Shown here: piece after piece, positions 43,446 to 52,577 of the stretch
How the letters are laid out: the number at the start of each line of letters is the position of its first letter
Numbering within the stretch: the stretch's first letter is position 1
Source: Bacteroides faecis MAJ27
GTDB taxonomy: Bacteria > Bacteroidota > Bacteroidia > Bacteroidales > Bacteroidaceae
Assembly (NCBI RefSeq): GCF_900106755.1
Contig: NZ_FNNN01000007.1
Coordinates: forward strand, 182,228-246,227
Reading direction: 5' to 3'
DNA length: 64,000 nt
Made by a program: the position numbers and the translations under genes
The notes under the pieces: model-generated
The model's input: the letters and a program-made list of their open reading frames with translations, nothing else
The model's database searches: none
What the model was told of the DNA's origin: nothing

Positions 43446-44198
43446 CTATGGTTTCAAATAATTTTCCAATGGCTCCATAGATAATTCATCTTGATTTGCT
43501 CCCCAACAATAATAAGGCTTTTTATCCTTAAAGAAACATATATGAGGATAAGTATTTTCGCGAGTCAAAATAAAAAATGTCCCATCATCAGAATGTTCTC
43601 TAGCATATTCAAACTTCTTTGTTCCATTTTTTTGCGGTGTAAACGGCATAATTTCCCATCTTTCCGCTTCTGTCCTCTTTATGCTACTTTCTACCATCTT
43701 GTCCGCAGCTTCCTTCCCAAACACTTCAACATATCCTTGGTAATAACTTTTCGGATTAGCATCTTTCATAAAGTTTTCAGCATGATATATAGCATAAAAA
43801 TAGATTGTTTCCCCATTATCATTCTGCCCATAAAAACAAGCAAACTTTTCTGGAATTCTAAATACCTTTTCGGAATCGTCCACTAAATATAATCTTGAAG
43901 GCGAATCAATAACCGGTACAAACTTTATAGTGGACTTCATCAAAGTTAAGGACAAGGATGAATCATGCCATCTCCCTGCAATATTCATGTTTAGCCGTTC
44001 AAGTATGGTATCCTGAACATTTTTATTAATTTCCCTTGCAAGCAGTTTGTTTTTGGGTGTCAGTTGACTGATAGCCTGAGTAATCATCTTATCTCTTTTT
44101 ATAACTTGCTTGGAAGTACCATCGACATACACTTGTTCGCTACATGAAAGAAATAGGATCTGGACAAGAAACAGGATTGATAATTTAATTGCTTTCAT
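43446..44198 (-). CDS. Lipoprotein of unknown function
   Basis: 250 residues from the ATG at 44198, which starts the signal MKAIKLSILFLVQILFLSC; the frame opens 11 codons earlier. After Cys19 the mature protein is mixed alpha/beta with no recognised motif. Visible blocks are TPKNKLLAREINKNVQDTILERLNMN (helical), SPSRLYLVDDSEKVFRIPEKFACFYGQNDNGETIYFYAIYHAENF and GTFFILTRENTYPHICFFKDKKPYYC. It stands alone between the HU-like gene and the SusC/SusD locus, with opposite or spaced neighbours. I do not recognise the family. Confidence 0.75.
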   Translation of the reverse strand: MKAIKLSILFLVQILFLSCSEQVYVDGTSKQVIKRDKMITQAISQLTPKNKLLAREINKNVQDTILERLNMNIAGRWHDSSLSLTLMKSTIKFVPVIDSPSRLYLVDDSEKVFRIPEKFACFYGQNDNGETIYFYAIYHAENFMKDANPKSYYQGYVEVFGKEAADKMVESSIKRTEAERWEIMPFTPQKNGTKKFEYAREHSDDGTFFILTRENTYPHICFFKDKKPYYCWGANQDELSMEPLENYLKP

Positions 44199-44272
44199 AA
44201 AAGATTCTTTTACATCCAACAAAATCAACAAGTAACTAAATATCTGTGGATTAAAGTCTTATCCAAGGAGAA

Positions 44273-44312
44273 GGAGTACCGACACAAATATTTGATATTT
44301 AATCGGTCCTCC
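44273..44312 (-). terminator. Possible terminator of the SusC/SusD locus
   Basis: GGAGTACCGA (44273-44282) pairs with TCGGTCCTCC (44303-44312) with one mismatch, and the loop contains AAATATT/AATATTT-like sequence that can extend it. It lies 47 bp past the last stop of the eleven-gene operon. No strong T-run follows. Confidence 0.45.
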
Positions 44313-44358
44313 TCCATTCATTCCACCATCGGACAAGAGTTTTCTTATTTTCGTCAGA

Positions 44359-46131
44359 TTATTCCGTATCCACCTCTTCGCGCCATTCTTCTGAAAGCGC
44401 GTAGTTATTGATAAACACGTATCCATCTAATGTGGATGGCGCCGAGATGCCTAACCAATAGAGAATTTGCGGTACTATCAGCGTATTCTCAACACAGATT
44501 CTTTCAGCATTGACATTGGTAGGCAAGGTATTTGCAAACATGGCAGAGGCTTTCTGTTCGATATCCGGAGAACTGCTGGTTTTATCTTTAATATAATACA
44601 TATTCAGTCCACCCTGTATCTGATTTTTAATTACTAATGTATCCTCCTCTAATTTCTCAAGTTGCTCTGTTGGCTTAAATTTCCAATAGCCGAGCATATC
44701 ACCTGAAGGTTCAATATCAATTTCTCCCGATAGTTGCAAAAATTCTCTTTCAGCAAGATCCTTTTTCCATAGACGTACTTCCGATATATAATAGGAAGTT
44801 GGTACAGAATAACCACCTATCGCAAAAAGACTTGAATCCGGAGCCAATCCCTGGGTATCCGTGGCTCCCGATCCCTGTAACTTACCATCTAAAGTGATGA
44901 GCCACTTTCTCCTTCCGGAGGCAGCAGAACTTATGCTAACACCATAGTGATGCCATTTAGAATCATTGTATCCGGTAATAGCTTGCTCAAGAGCAGGACC
45001 TTCCTTAGGATTTGTTCTCATGGATACAGTTCCTCTCTGCCTATATAGTCCCCAGCCGGCTTTTCCAAGTATGCGATCCCAATTGTTACCATTATATGTG
45101 CCGTCCTGCCTAGGAACCATACGCATTATGATCTCCATTGAAAATGCATCCATACCTAAAGAATAATATTTACCTATACTATCAAAAACGACAGCCTTGT
45201 ATTCATTCTGAGAATCAAAATATGCGCCGTATAGTCTATTACCATTCAAATGTTTTTCCGTATAATGATTGTAGTAAAACAGACCAAACGTATTACGCTC
45301 CACTTCCGAAGCGCCACCATAACGACCGTCAGCCGATCCACCGTGATTGGAAGTTACAACAATAAGCCAGTCTTCGTAAAATGCATTCTCACGGGCATCA
45401 ATCGCCGACAAAAATTCACCAATGTATCCGTCTATAGTTTTAAGTGCACTGACATAAGAGGCGTTGTCCGCTTTGAATCCCCCACTCTTCCCGGCCTCCA
45501 ACATTCCTGAGAAATCGGCCAAAATGAATGTGTAATCTTCATTCACAATATGATTAAGAACCACATCCCGGGTTTGAACGTCATTTTCTGAAGTAATGGT
45601 AGTCTTAGCATTATTAAGCATATTTTTGTTCAGTTTCGCCCAAGGTGTCACACATAATGAAAGCATATTCACGTCATTATTCGAAATATAACTAATTACA
45701 TTTTGATAATGAATGACCTTTTCATTCGGATTGTTCGGATTGTACTCCACATTAGCAGTATAAGAATCATCTGTTATACTGTGTTTTTCGGGTATGACCC
45801 CAGTGAGCATGGTTGCCCACGTTACAGGGTCTTCGTTCCTTTCGACAGACAGAGTACGATTGTCACTCACTCCCGCCCACGAATATTTACTATTTTTCAG
45901 CATCTTAGCGATGGCACCGTCGGCAGGAAGGGAGTTCTTCACCACTTCACCAACCGCACCATCTATATTTATCCACAATACTTTACGATGGATTTTGGTA
46001 GATATGCCGGTATCTATAGTTCCATCGTCTGCTATTTCAGCAGGTGTATCGTATTCCGTGCAAGCGTAGTTAAATGCCAGGACACAAACAACAAGCAAGC
46101 TGTATGTGAAAATATGTGATAGTTTATTCAT
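44359..46131 (-). CDS. Alkaline-phosphatase-fold/LamG lipoprotein (DUF4983-like), degenerate active site
   Basis: 590 residues. Lipoprotein signal ending NYAC (Cys24). Residues about 48-330 follow the alkaline phosphatase/phosphodiesterase superfamily: KVLWINIDGAVGEVV (Asp57 as first metal ligand), DPVTWATMLTGVIPEKHSI, FILADFSGMLEAG and LIVVTSNHGGSADG. The last should read SDHG; the ligand Asp is Asn here. From about 350 to 500 lies a LamG-like beta sandwich (GTVSMRTNPKEGPA, WHHYGVSISS, WLITLDGKLQG, YISEVRLWKKDLAEREF). Last gene of the SusC/SusD operon. A binding rather than hydrolytic role is inferred. It is a paralogue of the gene at 48277. Confidence 0.8.
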   Translation of the reverse strand: MNKLSHIFTYSLLVVCVLAFNYACTEYDTPAEIADDGTIDTGISTKIHRKVLWINIDGAVGEVVKNSLPADGAIAKMLKNSKYSWAGVSDNRTLSVERNEDPVTWATMLTGVIPEKHSITDDSYTANVEYNPNNPNEKVIHYQNVISYISNNDVNMLSLCVTPWAKLNKNMLNNAKTTITSENDVQTRDVVLNHIVNEDYTFILADFSGMLEAGKSGGFKADNASYVSALKTIDGYIGEFLSAIDARENAFYEDWLIVVTSNHGGSADGRYGGASEVERNTFGLFYYNHYTEKHLNGNRLYGAYFDSQNEYKAVVFDSIGKYYSLGMDAFSMEIIMRMVPRQDGTYNGNNWDRILGKAGWGLYRQRGTVSMRTNPKEGPALEQAITGYNDSKWHHYGVSISSAASGRRKWLITLDGKLQGSGATDTQGLAPDSSLFAIGGYSVPTSYYISEVRLWKKDLAEREFLQLSGEIDIEPSGDMLGYWKFKPTEQLEKLEEDTLVIKNQIQGGLNMYYIKDKTSSSPDIEQKASAMFANTLPTNVNAERICVENTLIVPQILYWLGISAPSTLDGYVFINNYALSEEWREEVDTE

Positions 46132-46142
46132 CTGATATAAAT

Positions 46143-48263
46143 TTACGGTTTATAATAAAATGTCCCAAACTCGGTAAACGAATGCTGTCTGAACTTGAAG
46201 CGAGACATGTCCGTTTCATTCCAGTTATCATTGCGATTAGGATCAGGAAGTTTAATACGCAGGTACCTCACTTGTTCTTTCGATGGAAAATCATAGAAAC
46301 CTTCATTTTTAGTATATGGCAGTTCGGGATATGCAATGGAGTCTACCTGCATAATCTCCCTCCAAGCTATGTTATCATCAAGTGGGTTCTCAATTATTTC
46401 TCCCTGATTTACCGGAGTCTCAATAATCAGCTTAGTTGCTGCCAAGTCAGAATTGTTGCCTGTCAGAAATACACCATTCACATCTGTCGTCTCTTTCATA
46501 TCAATAAACAAATAATACGGAAGTGGCGGAGTACTTGTATCATTGTTGTAATATGAAGTCCATCCTGTTGATTTGTCGCTGTCCAGCAATCGGTCCGGCG
46601 ACTGCCCGGAATTAAAGTTATCGCTTCCGTTTGCATCCAGTGCATAAATCTCCCAGTCAGTCCGATTATGACGGTAGTGATATCCGTTACTTGGGAAATC
46701 AACCACACCACTTGATGGATTTTCTGCCAGAGGCGAGTATTTCCATATTGCTTTATCCATCAGCGGATATTTCGATGCATAACCACGGGCTTCGTCTGTC
46801 AGCGAATAGCCCCAATGCTCAAAGAATGGTGAAAAATCTTCCTTAAAATAGTCACATAAAGCCTTAAAGAAATAGGTAGAAGTAGAATGATCTACGGAAA
46901 TTTTATCTTTAATCATACGGTTCAACTCTATATAAAAGGCCCAATCATCATTTTTGTAGTTAGCTAATTGGACAAGGCTTGCCAATGCGTATGTCGGCCG
47001 TACTTCCGACTTTATATCAGATACAAACCAGCGACTACTATCGGTATCTGCATATGCCAATGCTTTAGGGAATTGCTCCGCAATGCTGCTGCCTTCTTCC
47101 GGGAAAATCGGCCCCATCAGATACCCATCCTCTCTTAACCCTTTCTCAGCCATGCGATATAGGGGAATTGCTTTTACTGCATCAGATACTTCGCTCCACC
47201 ATGGTGATTTTATATCTCTGAAAGAGTAATTTCTATATAACGCATTAAAAATAGCAATAGAATTACCGGATTTCAACGTTTGATAGCTAGCCAGCTCATT
47301 CAACAGATAATTTGTATTCAATGCCACTACACCATAATCGGCATTACGAATATACAGATTGTCCAACAACTCCACATCCAGCACCACACGCTCAGGAAAA
47401 TCGGGAGCACGCATTGAAAAATCCTGTGCCCCAACCTGCAAACTGTAATAGTTATAATAATAGGTCTCGACAGCATTGTCCCATGCTTCCAGTGTGTTCG
47501 GCATCTTTTCAGCTATAGAAGGATCATCATTTATCATATCCAATAATCGTTCACGCTGAACGGAAAAAGCGACATGCCGGCCACGCAACTCGAGCCACGG
47601 TACAGTCGTTGTACGCAACTGCTCAACCCACGCTGTTACATCAGTAGAACCGACAATAAAATCAGGCGAACGATAAGCCCCGTTAATCTCCATTACAAAA
47701 TCCGCACTGCCATTCACATCCTTGCTTTTTTCGATCCATATCATACCTCCCAAAGGATTACGAATCGTGTTTTTTCCCGGGAACAGTTGCTTCGAAGTAG
47801 TAACTACCGGCAAACGCAAGTAGGGAGAAATATCCGTCAAATCGTCTAAATGAGAACCGATGATAACCGTCAACCCCATAGTGTTGTCATTAATGGTTAT
47901 GGTAATCAGTTCACCTGCTCCGGCATAAAGCCCGGTACTGTATATCGGACGAGGAACTTGTTGCACGTCAAGATCGTATGCAGGAATGTATCTCTTGCTT
48001 AAATCAAGCGCAAGCAGTGTATTGACAGTATTATCGACTAAAGTATCTACCAAACCCGGAAAAACACGGGCACTTTCATACATACTGACATCAATTCCTT
48101 CACCTGTTACTATGGTTACATTGGTAGAATCAGCGGTATCATCTTCTGTCCCGCTTTCGATATCATATTGATAAGCAATGTTGCAGCTTCCCATAAAAAA
48201 CATACAGGAAATGAATGACAGCAAAACTGCATAATCGGCTTTTAGTTTATTAAAGCATTTCAT
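46143..48263 (-). CDS. M60-peptidase-like lipoprotein lacking the zinc motif, with discoidin-like C terminus
   Basis: 706 residues, lipoprotein signal ending GSC (Cys27). Residues about 100-380 follow the M60 (enhancin/mucin-protease) family: STGLYAGAGELITITI, LTVIIGSHLDD, NPLGGMIWIE and ERVVLDVELL. The family's HExxH site appears as LLNELASYQ (residues 321-328), where Asn and Ser replace both His ligands, so proteolysis is not expected. From about 545 to 706 there is an F5/8 type C-like carbohydrate-binding domain (PDRLLDSDKSTGWTSYY, EQVRYLRIKLPDPN). M60 proteins recognise O-glycosylated mucins, so binding to glycoproteins is the likely retained role. It lies 12-14 bp from its neighbours. 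Confidence 0.8.
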   Translation of the reverse strand: MKCFNKLKADYAVLLSFISCMFFMGSCNIAYQYDIESGTEDDTADSTNVTIVTGEGIDVSMYESARVFPGLVDTLVDNTVNTLLALDLSKRYIPAYDLDVQQVPRPIYSTGLYAGAGELITITINDNTMGLTVIIGSHLDDLTDISPYLRLPVVTTSKQLFPGKNTIRNPLGGMIWIEKSKDVNGSADFVMEINGAYRSPDFIVGSTDVTAWVEQLRTTTVPWLELRGRHVAFSVQRERLLDMINDDPSIAEKMPNTLEAWDNAVETYYYNYYSLQVGAQDFSMRAPDFPERVVLDVELLDNLYIRNADYGVVALNTNYLLNELASYQTLKSGNSIAIFNALYRNYSFRDIKSPWWSEVSDAVKAIPLYRMAEKGLREDGYLMGPIFPEEGSSIAEQFPKALAYADTDSSRWFVSDIKSEVRPTYALASLVQLANYKNDDWAFYIELNRMIKDKISVDHSTSTYFFKALCDYFKEDFSPFFEHWGYSLTDEARGYASKYPLMDKAIWKYSPLAENPSSGVVDFPSNGYHYRHNRTDWEIYALDANGSDNFNSGQSPDRLLDSDKSTGWTSYYNNDTSTPPLPYYLFIDMKETTDVNGVFLTGNNSDLAATKLIIETPVNQGEIIENPLDDNIAWREIMQVDSIAYPELPYTKNEGFYDFPSKEQVRYLRIKLPDPNRNDNWNETDMSRFKFRQHSFTEFGTFYYKP

Positions 48264-48276
48264 ATTGCATTCTAAT

Positions 48277-50106
48277 TTAATTATTTAAAGAAACGTAATC
48301 TAATGCCCAGCCTTCACCATCGAAATTCCAGGAAGAATCAACCGGCTCTCCAAACCATTGAAAAATCTGATAGGATAAATCGACTGTATTAAGAACCGTT
48401 TTATAGTAGGAATCGTCTATAAGTGGGCATACCTTATCCGTTACAATACTCTCCTGCCTGCGCGTTACATAATCATCGGTAGGCGTAAACGTACCAACCG
48501 GTTTATTGAAGTATAATCTTTTATCTTTTGATGTATATTTCGAATAATCTTCCAAATAAGATAATCCGATATCATCTTCGCGATCGTTGGGGTAATAACC
48601 CACCAGATTATTCCAATACGGATATAATTCACCCAAAAGGTCCAGTTTTGTAGTACAATGATACTCCGCAATAATATCAGCAGGTAGAGCAACATTGTAA
48701 AACTGGAGATCGTTTATATATAGATTTGCCTGACTAGGTCTGTCCGGAGAAAACGTATGTCCGATGGCAAGAGGCGCATCTGTCCACATATCTTTACTGC
48801 CGTCTATCTTACATCCCATCTGATACTTACCGTCAAGATAAAATAAGATGGAGTCACCTTTCTGGGTATCATCAACCTCTTTTATAACTAGCGTATAAGA
48901 ATGCCATGATCCGTCACGTCTCGTAGATGGTAAGCGGAAAACCGAAGAACCCTCTTTAAAATTTGCTGCAAATTCGACTTGAGTATTATTAGAAAACATT
49001 AGCTGCCAGCCTGTACCTGCTTTTTGATATCTTTTCGATATTATATTTCTATTACCCCAGGGGTCACCGTGCTTATCAAACATTTTAAACTGAATGGTAT
49101 ATCCACTTTTATCCACCTCTTCATCTGGATTGGAACTCCATCGTTTACCCATATTAAAAAACTCGGTATTTCCAGTCATAACGGCATTTGTTGTCGCTTT
49201 TTGTCCGGGACCGACGAAATAAGGACTATAGAATTTGTATTGTAGTTCATCCGAGCCCGGCCTTTGCAACAATTTGGATGCAAACCGACTGTTATAGAGC
49301 ATCATGAAAGAATTGAGACGCGGATCATCATACAATGATGCCGGAGTTACATTACCTTCATAAACACCACCATAGGAAGATGTAATAACTACAAGCCAGT
49401 TTTCCTGAACGTAACGCGGACGCGCTTCAAGTGCTTTCATTATTTTACCGATGAAAGCATCTACATCATAGATTGCATCAATAACCTCATTAGTAGGGGT
49501 TGTCTCATTGCTCCAGAATCCATATTGCTCACCAATCTGTTGAACACCGCCGAACTGTGCAACTACGATATCCGAGATTGTTTCACCATTGATTTCAGTA
49601 ATAAGAGCATCAGCGGTTTCACTGTCGGCCGAAGTCTTTCTTTTAGTATCGGCAACACTCCCGAAAGCTCCGAAAAACTCCGTATCAGAAGAATAAAAGC
49701 TGACTTTCAGATTTTCATCCGCCTCTTTCAATCGTTGAAGAAAAGAAGGCGTTTCGAGTTCGTCAATTCCTTGATTGACATCAAGCCCGTTTTTTGTTGT
49801 TCCGGTCAGCAAATTTGCCCATCCACGTTCTTTACTTACCCCTTCTTCATTGTCGGCAAGTCCGTAAAAAGTAAACAAAGATCTATCCGTCATGGAGCGG
49901 ATAACTGAAGCCTTTCGTGTATTGTACGCCTCATTAACGGCTATTCCGGATGCACCGTCGATAACCACCATCAATACGTGTCCCGTAGTATATTCAGTAC
50001 CCGACTCCGGATAATCATCAGTCAAAAGCCGTTCCATCTCCTCATTGCACGAGAATGCAAATACAGCAAACAGGCAAAGCATTATATTTTTTATCAACTT
50101 TTCCAT
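48277..50106 (-). CDS. Alkaline-phosphatase-fold/LamG lipoprotein (DUF4983-like), strongly degenerate
   Basis: 609 residues; lipoprotein signal ending FSC (Cys20). It is a paralogue of the protein encoded at 44359-46131 with the same order: HVLMVVIDGASGIAV (Asp50), ERGWANLLTGTTKNG, DIVVAQFGGVQQIGEQYGF, NWLVVITSSYGGVYEG, then a LamG-like domain (about 345-490: GYTIQFKMFDKHGD, WHSYTLVIKEVDD, FYLDGKYQMG, LYINDLQFYNVALPADI). The expected SDHG metal motif is SSYG, so Asp and His are both gone, and the Thr before the TG turn is Gly. Hydrolysis is very unlikely. Probably part of a surface binding complex. Confidence 0.8.
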   Translation of the reverse strand: MEKLIKNIMLCLFAVFAFSCNEEMERLLTDDYPESGTEYTTGHVLMVVIDGASGIAVNEAYNTRKASVIRSMTDRSLFTFYGLADNEEGVSKERGWANLLTGTTKNGLDVNQGIDELETPSFLQRLKEADENLKVSFYSSDTEFFGAFGSVADTKRKTSADSETADALITEINGETISDIVVAQFGGVQQIGEQYGFWSNETTPTNEVIDAIYDVDAFIGKIMKALEARPRYVQENWLVVITSSYGGVYEGNVTPASLYDDPRLNSFMMLYNSRFASKLLQRPGSDELQYKFYSPYFVGPGQKATTNAVMTGNTEFFNMGKRWSSNPDEEVDKSGYTIQFKMFDKHGDPWGNRNIISKRYQKAGTGWQLMFSNNTQVEFAANFKEGSSVFRLPSTRRDGSWHSYTLVIKEVDDTQKGDSILFYLDGKYQMGCKIDGSKDMWTDAPLAIGHTFSPDRPSQANLYINDLQFYNVALPADIIAEYHCTTKLDLLGELYPYWNNLVGYYPNDREDDIGLSYLEDYSKYTSKDKRLYFNKPVGTFTPTDDYVTRRQESIVTDKVCPLIDDSYYKTVLNTVDLSYQIFQWFGEPVDSSWNFDGEGWALDYVSLNN

Positions 50107-50122
50107 TGTATTTCATAATAAG

Positions 50123-51808
50123 TTATTCATAATCAACTTCTATCATCATCGCATTGCGAACCATATTACCATCAAAACGGCTGAAATCACCAAGCAGCAG
50201 CAATCCGTTTGAATTGGTCGAAGTACGAGTTTCAATTACTTTGTAGAGTTCACCCTGGAAGATGCCCGGTACATTAAATTGTTGCAGCGCCTTTCCATCA
50301 CGACCCAATATAAGGAAACCACGGCGAGTCACACCATCGTATTTCGTAAACGCACCTGAAACAACAATATTATCATTATCAAGCAGACAGGCAAAATTGG
50401 CCAATCCTCCTTCCATTTTTCCGATTTTGAAAATTTCATCACGTGTGCCATCATCATTCAACATAACTACACTCTGTGCAGGAATACCGTTGAACTCAGA
50501 AAACTCCCCAGTTATAAGGATTTTCTTTTTGTTTTTATTGTACCGGATTTTAGTAATACTTCCATTTGCGCCCGTACCGATGTTTCTCATAAAAGTTTCA
50601 TCAAGGGTACCTTCGGCATTCAACTTCACGATGTTCTTCACAGGCTGTCCATCGAAACTGCTGAATGTCCCTACTATGACAATACCGTCATTCTCGACCA
50701 TACAAGCATCCAAAATCTGTCCGACAACTCCTTCTGCATCCCTGCGATAGTTATCATCAAGTTCTCCAGTCCTTGACATACGCAACACACTTGCAACCTT
50801 CGAATAATCCAAAACCATACTTTCAGCATAGGATTTTTCGGTATTAATACGACAGTAGTTAGTAATATTTCCTACTGCTACTACCTTCTCATTGGAAGTT
50901 ATAAATGTACGTACAGGCGCTTCAAGGGTTCCCCCGTTGAAGACCGGTATCTTACAATTTATGCTTGTATTATTCTTTTTCGAAGGCAGCGCCACAGTTT
51001 TATAATACGAGGCTACTTCATTAGTAGCTATCGTGATGTTATTGACCGGCAACTTATCCCAGCCGTATTCTGAAAATTTACCCGACAGAAGAACCCTGTG
51101 GTCACTAGGAAAATAAGTAAATGAATTAAGGTAACATTCAATATCTGTCACTCCCGGATTGGCCAGATCAATGCCGGCTCCCTGACCAGGATCAAGTTTG
51201 AAGTCAGTTACCCATTTTCCCGATACAGAGCCGTCTGTCAAAACCATAGATATACAAGAAAAACTCTGCGAACGATTTTCATTGTAGTAGGCCTGCATAT
51301 AGTCACCAACAGGATAATATACCCGTGCTTTTGAATAGTGCTCCGCACAATCGTAAATAGGCCCCGAAGTGCCTTTAAAGCCATATGAGTGATCTATTTT
51401 AATATTTCCTAATACAGTGAGACGAGGTCCATAGAAAACCTGTTCTTTCAATACAATATAAGCCGTACCCGAACTAAGATTTCCAGGTACTTTCACGGTG
51501 ATTGTCGTGTCGGTAGCAGTTACAATTTTGGTTTCTTCATCAGAAATATAGAACTTGAAATCGTAACGTCCTGATTGCGGATCACACCAGTTCAACATCC
51601 CTTTTGCTTTGAATACAACCGTATCATTGGGATAAGCACTTTCCGGAGAAGGAGATTCAGCCAGCAAACCGATTCCGAGCGGAGCTTTTCCTCCACTGTA
51701 CGGATCATCTTTAATATTGCTGTTCAGATCACTGTTACAGGATGTTGCCAATAACGAAGTGAATACGGAGCAAACAATCATTAACGAATAAATGGTAATA
51801 TGTTTCAT
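50123..51808 (-). CDS. Surface lipoprotein with IPT/TIG-like domain and delta-60-type propeller (DUF5008-like)
   Basis: 561 residues; lipoprotein signal ending ATSC (Cys24). The N-terminal part (about 45-130) looks like an IPT/TIG immunoglobulin-like domain (YPNDTVVFKAKGMLNWCDPQ, ITVKVPGNLSSGTAYIVLKE). The C-terminal 250 residues contain about five delta-60-type repeats: GIVIVGTFSSFDGQPVKNIVKLNAEGTLDETF, KILITGEFSEFNGIPAQSVVMLNDDGTRDEIF and NIVVSGAFTKYDGVTRRGFLILGRDG, which form propeller blades. It lies in the second SusC/SusD unit after the fasciclin gene, the usual place for an extra surface glycan-binding protein. Confidence 0.8.
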   Translation of the reverse strand: MKHITIYSLMIVCSVFTSLLATSCNSDLNSNIKDDPYSGGKAPLGIGLLAESPSPESAYPNDTVVFKAKGMLNWCDPQSGRYDFKFYISDEETKIVTATDTTITVKVPGNLSSGTAYIVLKEQVFYGPRLTVLGNIKIDHSYGFKGTSGPIYDCAEHYSKARVYYPVGDYMQAYYNENRSQSFSCISMVLTDGSVSGKWVTDFKLDPGQGAGIDLANPGVTDIECYLNSFTYFPSDHRVLLSGKFSEYGWDKLPVNNITIATNEVASYYKTVALPSKKNNTSINCKIPVFNGGTLEAPVRTFITSNEKVVAVGNITNYCRINTEKSYAESMVLDYSKVASVLRMSRTGELDDNYRRDAEGVVGQILDACMVENDGIVIVGTFSSFDGQPVKNIVKLNAEGTLDETFMRNIGTGANGSITKIRYNKNKKKILITGEFSEFNGIPAQSVVMLNDDGTRDEIFKIGKMEGGLANFACLLDNDNIVVSGAFTKYDGVTRRGFLILGRDGKALQQFNVPGIFQGELYKVIETRTSTNSNGLLLLGDFSRFDGNMVRNAMMIEVDYE

Positions 51809-51828
51809 TGTACTATCTTTATTTATAG

Positions 51829-52551
51829 TTAATTATCCGGTTCTGTTTCTATTGTTGCATTTATAGCTTTGGTAGCGAAAAGATATGGTTCAAAACCAAA
51901 TGCATGATCGGTTAACCTGAGTACATGTACCACTCCGTTGGTCGGTTGTATATCAGATGTTGCTACATAAGCGTTTTTCATATCTCCTATAGTGAAATCA
52001 TAGACATAAGAGTATATGATTTGTCTTGCACCGGCATATTTCACATTGTTTGCATCATAATAAACAACGCCCATATTCATAGGCTGCTGACCATAAGATA
52101 GAAATGCCTGTCCCGGATAAGCTGCTATGGCAGTCGTATCAATTTGAGGAATATCTTTCAGCAAATATTTATCTTTTACGATGTACATAGACAGCATTTC
52201 ACGCCAGACTTCCGGTTTTATCTGATTAAAACTCTTAATGCTGTCATGGCCCATACGATACCAAACACGGTTCAGATAATTAAAACTACCACGGATTGAC
52301 CAATCAGTAGGTGCAAAAAAGGTAATTTCTTCGTTTTCAAAAACATCTTCCATACCGGACAGCCGGATGACTTCCACCAAATCTTTAAAATAATCAGGTC
52401 TTGATTCCAAATATTGCATCATATTCCCATTATAATAAGGGTTCGCTTTTCCACCATCAATTAAATAACTATCATCGGCACAATTGTACATGAGTACTGC
52501 CAACAGGCAGCATCCGACAATTTTCTTCCATAATTTGATATTATTTTTCAT
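51829..52551 (-). CDS. Fasciclin (FAS1) domain lipoprotein, second unit
   Basis: 240 residues from the ATG at 52551; the frame opens 12 codons earlier inside the SusD gene. The lipoprotein signal ends YNC (Cys22), followed by ADDSYLID. One FAS1 domain covers about 45-225 with both conserved blocks: ITFFAPTDWSIRG (H1) and GVVHVLRLTDHAFGFEP (H2). FAS1 domains mediate adhesion and protein-protein contact. It starts 26 bp after the SusD-like stop. A related protein with the same position is encoded at 58326-59120 in the first unit. Confidence 0.88.
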   Translation of the reverse strand: MKNNIKLWKKIVGCCLLAVLMYNCADDSYLIDGGKANPYYNGNMMQYLESRPDYFKDLVEVIRLSGMEDVFENEEITFFAPTDWSIRGSFNYLNRVWYRMGHDSIKSFNQIKPEVWREMLSMYIVKDKYLLKDIPQIDTTAIAAYPGQAFLSYGQQPMNMGVVYYDANNVKYAGARQIIYSYVYDFTIGDMKNAYVATSDIQPTNGVVHVLRLTDHAFGFEPYLFATKAINATIETEPDN

Positions 52552-52577
52552 ATCTATACATTTTAAGTTTATCAGAG

